Positions 1 to 5,397 of a stretch of DNA of 5,397 nucleotides are shown in pieces (within the stretch, counting starts at the first letter, position 1; every line of letters begins with the position of its first letter). The position numbers and the translations under genes are program-made. The DNA is taken from positions 1 to 5,397 of the forward strand of contig CATEMS010000227.1 of the NCBI GenBank assembly GCA_949507465.1, in the 5' to 3' direction. Origin of the DNA: Flavobacteriaceae bacterium. GTDB lineage: Bacteria > Bacteroidota > Bacteroidia > Flavobacteriales > Flavobacteriaceae. The notes beneath the pieces were generated by a model. It made no database searches. It was given only the letters and a program-made list of their open reading frames with translations, and had not been told where the DNA came from.

Positions 1-120
1 AAGGTGCGGTGGAAAAACTTTGCAAAGTCTCAAAAAGCTCTTACAGAGTCTTATGAAAATATCAAACTATTATTCCCAAAAGAGTATCTAACCACCCACC
101 CTAATGATAGGATATCTTAA
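1..120 (+). CDS. Possible 3' end of an unrecognised gene (partial at left edge)
   Basis: One plus-strand frame is open from the first base to a TAA at 118-120, giving 39 residues with a charged, soluble composition that ends in ...TTHPNDRIS. No domain is recognisable in so short a piece. If real, the gene is cut by the window edge and converges on the M14 peptidase gene, overlapping its last 33 bases. A second frame is also open from the edge and stops at 89-91, which would give only a 4-base overlap, so the frame is not settled. I prefer the first because its composition looks more protein-like, but this is a judgement from a short stretch. There is no convincing intrinsic terminator between the two genes. 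Confidence 0.33.
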   Translation, partial: KVRWKNFAKSQKALTESYENIKLLFPKEYLTTHPNDRIS

Positions 121-1875
121 ATGGTTTTTCTCGTAATTAGGGGAGCGTTTATGAAGCCAATCTAGTTGTGCGTACCAATTACTGGCAAAAAGTGGGTCAG
201 ATTTTTTCTTAGCTTCAAATGCTATTTTAAGTTGCGGGTTGTTCTCTAGGAGCTCCTTGGCTTTATCTTCCCATACATAAGGTGAAAATCCTTCTTTTTG
301 TTGCAGTATGGTGTCAAAGAAATTCCAATTAAAAAAAGAATCTACAGCCTCGGGTTCTAGTGTTTCGAGTAAATAGCGAACACCCTCTTGAGCAGTGCTA
401 ACAAGATAGTCTCCCTTTTGCAAGGTTACTTTTTCTTGTTTGCTAGTTACCTGTGTGTTGTAATGGAGGTAATGTCCCTCATAGGGTGATTGTCTTGTTT
501 TAAAGTCTTTTATATGATACACCTGGGCAATAAAAGTGGTGTCGTTTTGTATTTCTGAAACTTCAATATTATTTAACTCAAGCCTTTGTAAAACTCGCCA
601 ATACCCCTTGGCAATTCCATAATAGGCTGGGATTGTAATTTCTTTTGAAGCCTTAAAGGTATTGTAATAAGGTGTTGGTTTTACAAAAGGTTTGTTGTGA
701 TCAAATTTAAGTCTCATTTTGCCTGTTACCTGACTAGGAATCATGTTACCTTGGTAGCCTTTAAATTGTAATGTTTTTCTCTGGGTGCTGTCTACCTCCC
801 AGTGTATAGGGTATGGGTCTGTTTTTTTAAATCTAGTTTTTGCCCTTTGGTGAATGCTTTTAATTTTATGGGCATCTGCGTCTGTGATGGCAATAAAGCT
901 CTTCATTAATTCATAAGTACCCTCAACCCGTATCTTGTAGGGTTTTAGCATATGTGTTTCTACCATCATTCCTAGGGTGTTGTATAGTGTAGTGTATCCC
1001 GTAGAATATCTTGGAGAGTCCATAAACTGTGTAAATCCTTTCTCTGGCTGTTTGTTAAATACGTTTACATAAGGTGTGATGTCCCACTTTTTTGCCTGTA
1101 AAGAGTCCTGCAACCCTGGCATTAATGTTTCATGAAGATACACACCAGCTTCACCTCCTAATTTATTGTGTTGAGTAAAAAGATGGGTGAGAGCGTATTG
1201 GTAATCGGCACCATTGCTCACATGGTTGTCAATAAAGAGCTCGGGGTCTAGGGTTCTAAATAGTTTTGTAAATGCTTTGGCATTTTTTGTGTCGGCTTTT
1301 ATAAAATCTCTATTTAAATCATAATTACGCGCATTTCCTCTGAAGCCATAAGTTTTAGGCCCCTCTTGATTGGTTCTAGAAGTACTATTTCTTTGTAGTG
1401 CTCCTCCAATATTATAAACAGGAATAACTGCAATGATCGTATTAATTGGGGCTTGTATGGTACCCTGTGCTAAATCACGAAGTAGCAGCATGCAGGCATC
1501 TATACCATCACTTTCTCCAGGATGTATGCCGTTGTTGATAAGTAAAATGTTTTTAGTACTCTCTTGTAGCTGCGAGGTGGAGGTAATTCTTTTGCCTGAG
1601 GGTTCAAAATAAACAACATGTAAAGGATAGCCGCTATCTGTTTGTCCTTCTTGGGTCATTGAGATAGTGGGATAGGCTTGTTCTAAATTTTTGTAAAAAG
1701 AAATGACTTCCTTATATTCTGGAGTCTGAGTTCCTTTTGATGTTTCAAAAAGTGTGGTTAAGGGCTTGTTTTGTTTTTGAGTAGTACAACTTGAAAAAAA
1801 GAAAATTACACAAACAATACAGCAATTTAGTGCTGTTTTTATGGTGTATTGTATTGATTTATGGTTAAAATACAT
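88..1875 (-). CDS. M14-family zinc carboxypeptidase, predicted lipoprotein
   Basis: This 595-residue protein is a predicted envelope-anchored metallopeptidase of the M14 (carboxypeptidase A-like) family, which removes C-terminal residues from peptides; the natural substrate cannot be read from sequence. Residues 1-29 form a lipoprotein signal with a hydrophobic core (about 15-27) and an FSSC lipobox placing the modified cysteine at C30. The M14 domain spans roughly 50-335. It shows the zinc motif HPGE (H118, E121), the substrate-binding N188-R189 pair in DLNRD, the third zinc ligand H218 in DNH, and the catalytic glutamate E306 in VETH. The order and spacing match active members, so I expect an active enzyme. 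Residues from about 350 to 595 are a C-terminal region common in long Bacteroidota M14 proteins, with no function I can name. The start at 1875 is supported because it alone supplies the whole signal peptide; no Shine-Dalgarno is visible, as is usual here. The gene is divergent from the T9SS cargo gene. Confidence 0.93.
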   Translation of the reverse strand: MYFNHKSIQYTIKTALNCCIVCVIFFFSSCTTQKQNKPLTTLFETSKGTQTPEYKEVISFYKNLEQAYPTISMTQEGQTDSGYPLHVVYFEPSGKRITSTSQLQESTKNILLINNGIHPGESDGIDACMLLLRDLAQGTIQAPINTIIAVIPVYNIGGALQRNSTSRTNQEGPKTYGFRGNARNYDLNRDFIKADTKNAKAFTKLFRTLDPELFIDNHVSNGADYQYALTHLFTQHNKLGGEAGVYLHETLMPGLQDSLQAKKWDITPYVNVFNKQPEKGFTQFMDSPRYSTGYTTLYNTLGMMVETHMLKPYKIRVEGTYELMKSFIAITDADAHKIKSIHQRAKTRFKKTDPYPIHWEVDSTQRKTLQFKGYQGNMIPSQVTGKMRLKFDHNKPFVKPTPYYNTFKASKEITIPAYYGIAKGYWRVLQRLELNNIEVSEIQNDTTFIAQVYHIKDFKTRQSPYEGHYLHYNTQVTSKQEKVTLQKGDYLVSTAQEGVRYLLETLEPEAVDSFFNWNFFDTILQQKEGFSPYVWEDKAKELLENNPQLKIAFEAKKKSDPLFASNWYAQLDWLHKRSPNYEKNHLRYPIIRVGG

Positions 1876-1923
1876 GTTTTGGTGTTTTTCTTTAAATTAT
1901 GTGTTTAATATAAATTGCTTTTC

Positions 1924-1931
1924 TATATTTG
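1924..1931 (+). promoter_or_regulatory. Candidate -7 element for the T9SS cargo gene
   Basis: TATATTTG matches the Bacteroidota -7 consensus TAnnTTTG. Transcription would start near 1937, leaving an AT-rich leader of about 36 bases before the ATG at 1973. No exact TTG lies at the expected -33 distance; the nearest resemblance is TGTGTTT around 1900-1906, so the upstream half is weak. The A-rich leader without a Shine-Dalgarno is typical of this phylum. Confidence 0.45.
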
Positions 1932-1936
1932 TAAAT

Positions 1937-1966
1937 CAAAATTAAACTTTATTTAACTTTAAACAA
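1937..1966 (-). promoter_or_regulatory. Candidate promoter for the M14 peptidase gene
   Basis: Read on the minus strand, TTG (1966-1964) is followed after 19 bp by TAATTTTG (1944-1937). This fits the Bacteroidota housekeeping promoter pattern of TTG near -33 and TAnnTTTG near -7. Transcription would start near 1930 and give a leader of about 55 bases before the start codon at 1875. The -33 element lies just 6 bases upstream of the oppositely oriented gene's start codon. Confidence 0.5.
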
Positions 1967-1972
1967 TTTACT

Positions 1973-2893
1973 ATGAAAAAAATTACTTTAACCCTAGCTG
2001 CGTTTGCACTAGTATTTACTTCATTTGCTCAAAATGTAGTAATCGACAGAATTGCTGATAATACAAATGGACTAATTTCCACAAATGGTGATGAAGATGC
2101 AGGTGTTTACTGTTCTGATTTCTTTACTCTTGAAGAAGATACTATCTTAGGAAGCTTTACTTTTCCAGGATTTTACTCAACTGCAATTGAAATTGGAGAT
2201 TTATTAATTGGAGGTGATTTCTTTATCTACAATGATGGTGGAGGATTCCCTGATGCAGATCCAACAACTACTGACGCTCTTGTAAACTTAACAAGTGTAG
2301 AACTAGGTGCTGGTTTAGAATTAGTATTAGATGCTGATGATGTTGAGTCAGGTTTTACAATTAACGTTACTGCTGCCAATGGTGGTGCTCAAGTAACATT
2401 ACCAGCTGGTGACTACTGGGTAGCATTTGCTCCTGCTGTTGTTGGTGGTTCTGCTGCTGAAGGACGTTGGAACTGGACTGGATCATTCACAACAGAAACT
2501 GGTGTTTTTCCAGCTAACGAGTCTTTATTAATTGATTCTGACGATTTATTTGGAGCTGGTGCAACAGATTGGACTAGTATTGCTGCTCTTATTGGTGCAG
2601 ATTTCCCATCTTTCGCTTGGACTTTAACTGACGAAGAAGAAGACTTAGGATTTGGTGATAACGACCTAGTAGGTGCATCAGTATACCCTAACCCTGCAAC
2701 AAATGTAATCAACGTTGATTTTTCTTCTAATGTAGAATTAAAAAGTGCAGTACTTTTTGATGTATTAGGAAAAAACACAGGAGTTACTTTAGTGAACGGT
2801 TCTATGAACATCGCTGATCTTGCTGCTGGTGTTTACATCTTAAACATTGAGACTAACAATGGTTCTTTAACACAAAAAGTAATCAAGCAATAA
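1973..2893 (+). CDS. Secreted acidic protein with T9SS type A sorting domain
   Basis: This 306-residue protein is predicted to cross the inner membrane by Sec and the outer membrane by the type IX secretion system, and to be released or attached at the cell surface. Residues 1-19 are a signal peptide (MKK start, hydrophobic core, likely cleavage after SFA). Residues 20 to about 220 look like a beta-rich domain with Gly/Asp turns (NDGGGFPDADP at 87-97, LPAGDYWVAFAP at 143-154) and few Lys or Arg; I do not recognise a catalytic motif and its function is unknown. Residues about 231-306 are a type A sorting tail: YPNPATN (238-244), LFDVLGK (261-267), LAAGVYIL (283-290) and the terminal KVIKQ. Only one cysteine (C47) is present, so there is no internal disulphide. 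Codons lean to GCT, GGT and TTA, which may reflect high expression. It is monocistronic, closed by the terminator just downstream. Confidence 0.93.
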   Translation: MKKITLTLAAFALVFTSFAQNVVIDRIADNTNGLISTNGDEDAGVYCSDFFTLEEDTILGSFTFPGFYSTAIEIGDLLIGGDFFIYNDGGGFPDADPTTTDALVNLTSVELGAGLELVLDADDVESGFTINVTAANGGAQVTLPAGDYWVAFAPAVVGGSAAEGRWNWTGSFTTETGVFPANESLLIDSDDLFGAGATDWTSIAALIGADFPSFAWTLTDEEEDLGFGDNDLVGASVYPNPATNVINVDFSSNVELKSAVLFDVLGKNTGVTLVNGSMNIADLAAGVYILNIETNNGSLTQKVIKQ

Positions 2894-2911
2894 GCTTTAC
2901 AACATACTTTT

Positions 2912-2942
2912 AAAAAGCCTCGCAATTTGCGAGGCTTTTTTT
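2912..2942 (+). terminator. Intrinsic terminator of the T9SS cargo gene
   Basis: GCCTCGCA (2917-2924) pairs perfectly with TGCGAGGC (2928-2935) around a 3-base loop, and seven T residues follow (2936-2942). The five A residues before the stem (2912-2916) can extend it and would give a U tract on the other strand as well. It begins 19 bases after the stop codon at 2891-2893. Confidence 0.93.
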
Positions 2943-3188
2943 ATGTTAAATAGTTTGCAAACTTGTCTTATACCTTTGCTTACTTTTTGTGGGTTTTTAC
3001 CACATATTATACACTGGTATACCCTTGTTGCTTATCTAACAAAATAACGCTCTGTAAGGCCTTTACATTAAGTTAGCCTATACTATTAACTAATGAAGGC
3101 TAAACACATTATAATAAAGTGCGGTATATGGTATTTGTTATCTTTAAGGGCTTTTAGTTTAAGGCATCATATACAAAGTAAAGGCTAT
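2943..3188. other. Spacer between two terminators, no convincing gene
   Basis: This is the unexplained part of the 361-bp convergent spacer. It contains a 12-bp perfect palindrome AGTTTGCAAACT (2952-2963), a TAnnTTTG-like motif TACCTTTG (2971-2978, plus strand), a small hairpin TGTGG/CCACA (2988-2992 with 3000-3004), palindromes GGTATACC (3016-3023) and AAGGCCTT (3056-3063), and an inverted repeat TTAGCCT/AGGCTAA (3073-3079 with 3097-3103). The only open frame of note is 36 codons from 3093, which runs into the next terminator and lacks coding support. The segment could specify a small RNA or be plain spacer. Confidence 0.5.
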
Positions 3189-3231
3189 AAAAAAAGACCA
3201 TGAATGCTTTTGAGCACTGATGGTCTTTTTT
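3189..3231 (-). terminator. Two-way intrinsic terminator downstream of rho
   Basis: AAAAAAAGACCAT (3189-3201) pairs with ATGGTCTTTTTT (3220-3231). Inside, TGCT (3205-3208) pairs with AGCA (3213-3216) around a TTTG loop, with small mismatches between the two stems. On the minus strand the hairpin ends in seven U residues and lies 24 bases past the rho stop codon. On the plus strand it ends in six U residues, so it could also stop transcription coming from the left. Confidence 0.87.
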
Positions 3232-3254
3232 AGCTTTGAGATATGTGTTGAATT

Positions 3255-4904
3255 TTAACTATTCATCGATATTAAAAACTCATCATTATTTCTGGTGTTT
3301 TTAATACGATCGTTAATAAACTCCATAGCTTCAACAGGGTTCATATCTGCTAAGTATTTTCGCAATACCCACATGCGCTGTATGGTATTCTCATCAAGCA
3401 GTAAATCGTCTCTACGCGTACTAGAAGAAGTAAGATCTACAGCAGGGAATATTCTACGATTTGATATCTTTCTATCCAATTGTAATTCCATGTTACCTGT
3501 ACCTTTAAATTCTTCAAAGATTACCTCGTCCATTTTTGAACCTGTTTCTGTAAGGGCGGTAGCAATAATACTCAATGAACCTCCATTTTCAATGTTACGA
3601 GCAGCTCCAAAGAAACGCTTAGGTTTATTAAGTGCTGCAGCATCTACACCACCAGATAAAATTTTTCCACTTGCTGGTTGCACGGTATTGTAAGCTCTTG
3701 CCAAACGTGTTATTGAATCTAACAGAATGACAACATCATGGCCACATTCTACCAAACGCTTTGCCTTATCTATCACTAGATTAGCAATACGAACATGCTC
3801 AGAGGGTTCTTTGTCAAAGGTAGAGGCAATTACCTCTCCTTGAACATTACGTTGCATATCTGTAACCTCTTCTGGACGTTCATCTATAAGCAGTATCATT
3901 TGATACACCTCGGGGTGATTGGCAGCAATACCATTGGCAATGTCTTTGAGTAACATTGTTTTTCCTGTTTTTGGCTGTGCTACGATCATACCACGTTGTC
4001 CTTTACCAATAGGAGAGAACAAATCAATAATTCGGGTAGATAGTTTGGGTTGTTTGTCAGAGATGTTAAATTTTTCTTTCGGGAATAAAGGGGTTAAATG
4101 TTCAAAAGCAATCCTATCACGAACTACATTAGGATTTTGTCCATTTATTTTTATTACTTTGATAAGAGGGAAATACTTTTCTCCTTCTTTTGGAGGACGT
4201 ACCACACCTAGTACCGTGTCACCACTTTTTAAACCAAAGAGTCTTATTTGTGACTGTGACACATAAATATCATCAGGAGATGACAAATAATTGTAATCAC
4301 TGGAGCGCAGAAAACCATATCCATCTTGCATGATATCCAGGACTCCTTCGCTTTCTATAATACCGTCAAACTCAAAATCTGGTTCTTTGTATCTGTTTCT
4401 GCTGTCTTTGTTACCGTTGTTGCGATGGTCTTGTTTTTGCTTGTTGTCTCTTTGTTGTCTTTTAGTGTCGTTCCCACCTTTTTGACGATTGTCATTTTGT
4501 TGACGATTGTCTGTATTTTTATTTTTATGTTGGGGCTTTTTCTCGTTTGATCGTTTTTCGTGTTTCCCTTGAGAGGATTGCTCACCTTTTTGGGTATGAT
4601 TTTGTTCTTTTTGAGCTTCCTTGTTTTCTCTAGGATTAGGTTTATGCCTTGGTGTTTGTTTATCCGTTGCTTTACCTTCTGTTGTATGTTGAGTTTTTGA
4701 CCCAGTGTTAGAGCTAGCAGGGGTTTCTTTGGGAATCTCCTTTACTATATCTTTTACAGCATTTGGATTTGCAGCTTGGTAATCAAGTATTTGGTATACA
4801 AGGTCTAATTTTTTTAAGGTACGGTATTTTGGTACTTTTAATGTGTTTGCTAATTCCTGTAATTCAGGTAATTTTTTAGCTTTTAATTCTGAAATTTCTA
4901 ACAT
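3255..4904 (-). CDS. rho: Transcription termination factor Rho, with long disordered insert
   Basis: Rho is a hexameric RNA helicase that loads on nascent RNA and uses ATP to release it from RNA polymerase. The 549 residues are longer than the about 420 of E. coli Rho because of an insert. Residues 1-45 are the N-terminal helical Rho_N domain. Residues about 52-178 are a polar, basic, probably disordered insert. Residues about 182-257 are the OB-fold RNA-binding domain with GYGFLR (195-200) and DDIYVSQSQIR (211-221). The ATPase core follows: Walker A PKTGKT (311-316), catalytic-glutamate segment DERPEEV (341-347, E342), Walker B VVILLDS with D396, the Q loop around 413-426, the R-loop lysine K457 in GSKMDE, and the arginine finger R497 in STRRDD. 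All key residues are present. The start at 4904 gives the normal Rho_N beginning; an in-frame stop lies shortly upstream. The gene is divergent from the DUF4293 gene and ends at its own two-way terminator. Confidence 0.98.
   Translation of the reverse strand: MLEISELKAKKLPELQELANTLKVPKYRTLKKLDLVYQILDYQAANPNAVKDIVKEIPKETPASSNTGSKTQHTTEGKATDKQTPRHKPNPRENKEAQKEQNHTQKGEQSSQGKHEKRSNEKKPQHKNKNTDNRQQNDNRQKGGNDTKRQQRDNKQKQDHRNNGNKDSRNRYKEPDFEFDGIIESEGVLDIMQDGYGFLRSSDYNYLSSPDDIYVSQSQIRLFGLKSGDTVLGVVRPPKEGEKYFPLIKVIKINGQNPNVVRDRIAFEHLTPLFPKEKFNISDKQPKLSTRIIDLFSPIGKGQRGMIVAQPKTGKTMLLKDIANGIAANHPEVYQMILLIDERPEEVTDMQRNVQGEVIASTFDKEPSEHVRIANLVIDKAKRLVECGHDVVILLDSITRLARAYNTVQPASGKILSGGVDAAALNKPKRFFGAARNIENGGSLSIIATALTETGSKMDEVIFEEFKGTGNMELQLDRKISNRRIFPAVDLTSSSTRRDDLLLDENTIQRMWVLRKYLADMNPVEAMEFINDRIKNTRNNDEFLISMNS
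4482..4511 (-). repeat. Short direct repeat inside the rho insert
   Basis: The 12-base string TTGACGATTGTC occurs at 4482-4493 and again at 4500-4511, an 18-base period. In the protein this is the repeated DNRQ at residues 132-135 and 138-141, six residues apart. It suggests that part of the disordered insert grew by in-frame duplication. Confidence 0.7.
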
Positions 4905-4934
4905 GTAGAATGATAATTTTGGTTAAAATGAGGA

Positions 4935-4954
4935 AAATCTTTAGAAAAAGATTT
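4935..4954 (-). other. AT-rich stem-loop in the rho leader
   Basis: AAATCTTT (4935-4942) and AAAGATTT (4947-4954) form a perfect 8-bp inverted repeat around a 4-base loop, 31 bases upstream of the rho start codon. Only one pair in eight is G-C, so the hairpin is weak. It would lie in the transcribed leader if the promoter is further right. I found no consensus -7 element for rho; the nearest match, TATAATTTG (5010-5002), has one base too many between TA and TTTG. Confidence 0.3.
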
Positions 4955-5006
4955 GTGTTTGATTTTTTTTTGGAGATAAGTAACCTAGATAGAATTGGTT
5001 ACAAAT

Positions 5007-5014
5007 TATATTTG
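5007..5014 (+). promoter_or_regulatory. Candidate distal -7 element for the DUF4293 gene
   Basis: TATATTTG matches TAnnTTTG. It would start RNA near 5020, leaving a leader of about 80 bases. A TTG occurs at 4995-4997, but only 9 bp away, too near for a -33 element, so the match rests on the -7 half alone. Confidence 0.35.
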
Positions 5015-5067
5015 CAATAATACAACAATAATTTAAACTCTTACCAACTATTTTTAAAAAGAAACCT

Positions 5068-5075
5068 TATTTTTG
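5068..5075 (+). promoter_or_regulatory. Candidate proximal -7 element for the DUF4293 gene
   Basis: TATTTTTG also matches TAnnTTTG and would start RNA near 5081, giving a short leader of about 20 bases before the ATG at 5102. No TTG is seen at the -33 distance. It is an alternative or addition to the distal element. Confidence 0.33.
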
Positions 5076-5101
5076 AACTGTAAAAAAGCACTTTTTTCTT
5101 T

Positions 5102-5397
5102 ATGTTACAACGAATCCAAACCCTATATCTAATTATCACCGGCTTTACACTAGCTGGCTTGTATATTTGGTTTCCAATACTAACCACTAAAGATAAAGTT
5201 GTGCTCATTAGCAATCAAGAACCTTTGGTTTTTGGATTACTATTCACTTGCATTGCTCTTGCCATTATTGCAGTTTTAACTTTTAAAAAACGACAAACAC
5301 AATTTGTGTTGAATCGTTTAAATATCATATTAAACTTTGTATTACTGGGAGTTTTCGTATACAGGTCACTAAGCATACCTGGAGAGACTTTGGTCTC
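5102..5397 (+). CDS. DUF4293 family membrane protein (3' end missing)
   Basis: The first 98 codons of a small integral membrane protein are present and the gene runs off the right edge. The start MLQRIQTLYL is the typical beginning of the DUF4293 family, a Bacteroidota protein of unknown function with several membrane helices. Hydrophobic segments lie at about residues 7-25, 41-61 and 72-90. A basic loop KKRQ (62-65) follows the second helix, which suggests a cytoplasmic loop by the positive-inside rule. Family members are usually about 140 residues with one more helix, which would fall outside the window. The ATG at 5102 is chosen because it begins the conserved N-terminus; no Shine-Dalgarno is seen. 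The gene is divergent from rho, and from memory a DUF4293 gene next to rho is a common Bacteroidota arrangement, so this is probably a conserved neighbourhood rather than a recent arrival. Confidence 0.88.
   Translation, partial: MLQRIQTLYLIITGFTLAGLYIWFPILTTKDKVVLISNQEPLVFGLLFTCIALAIIAVLTFKKRQTQFVLNRLNIILNFVLLGVFVYRSLSIPGETLV

Noticed and set aside
32..48. Terminator-like hairpin downstream of the M14 gene (CTCT/AGAG then five T residues on the minus strand)
   Set aside because: The stem is only four base pairs with a 3-base loop, too weak to call a terminator.
2413..2811. Minus-strand open frame of 132 codons inside the T9SS cargo gene
   Set aside because: It is antisense to a gene with clear signal peptide and sorting tail. 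It has no domain of its own and no promoter or leader context.
3093..3203. 36-codon basic open frame in the convergent spacer
   Set aside because: It has no recognisable domain or start context, and its stop codon lies inside the terminator hairpin at 3189-3231. Conservation in relatives would be needed to revive it.
3295..4266. Two plus-strand open frames (3295-3693 and 3919-4266) within rho
   Set aside because: Both are complementary to the conserved ATPase and RNA-binding parts of rho, and their translations lack recognisable motifs.
4326..4550. Plus-strand open frame of 74 codons that looks like a small membrane protein
   Set aside because: It lies antisense to the Lys/Asn/Gln-rich insert of rho. 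The complements of such codons read as Phe, Val, Leu and Ile, so the hydrophobicity is an artefact.
4355..4585. Minus-strand open frame of 76 codons in a second frame of rho
   Set aside because: It arises from the low-complexity insert, where A-rich codons leave few stops in any frame on that strand.

Overview
The window looks like chromosome of a member of Bacteroidota, most likely a marine-type flavobacterium. The evidence is a Rho factor with a long Asn/Gln/Lys/Arg-rich insert, a secreted protein with a type A type-IX-secretion (T9SS) C-terminal sorting domain, a DUF4293 membrane protein beside rho, AT-rich intergenic DNA, starts without a Shine-Dalgarno sequence, and TAnnTTTG-type -7 promoter motifs.

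Layout, left to right. Bases 1-120 may hold the 3' end of an unrecognised plus-strand gene that converges on, and overlaps, the next gene. Bases 88-1875 (minus) encode a lipoprotein of the M14 zinc carboxypeptidase family with all expected metal and catalytic residues. A 97-bp divergent intergenic region (1876-1972) carries two opposed -7 motifs only 5 bp apart. Bases 1973-2893 (plus) encode a very acidic 306-residue secreted protein with a T9SS sorting tail, followed by a strong intrinsic terminator (2912-2942). A 361-bp convergent spacer (2894-3254) follows. It ends in a second, two-way terminator (3189-3231), and between the two terminators lies about 250 bp without a convincing gene. Bases 3255-4904 (minus) encode Rho. 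A 197-bp divergent spacer (4905-5101) separates rho from the plus-strand DUF4293 gene, which starts at 5102 and runs off the right edge.

The genes do not form one operon. The M14 lipoprotein and the T9SS cargo are both cell-envelope or exported proteins sharing a divergent promoter region, but nothing in the sequence shows that they work together. Rho and DUF4293 are a housekeeping pair by position. I see no mobile element, CRISPR array, tRNA, rRNA, phage or defence gene, and no clear new system. The points most worth a second look are the overlapping divergent promoters, the unexplained segment between the two terminators, the extreme charge bias of the secreted protein and the Rho insert.
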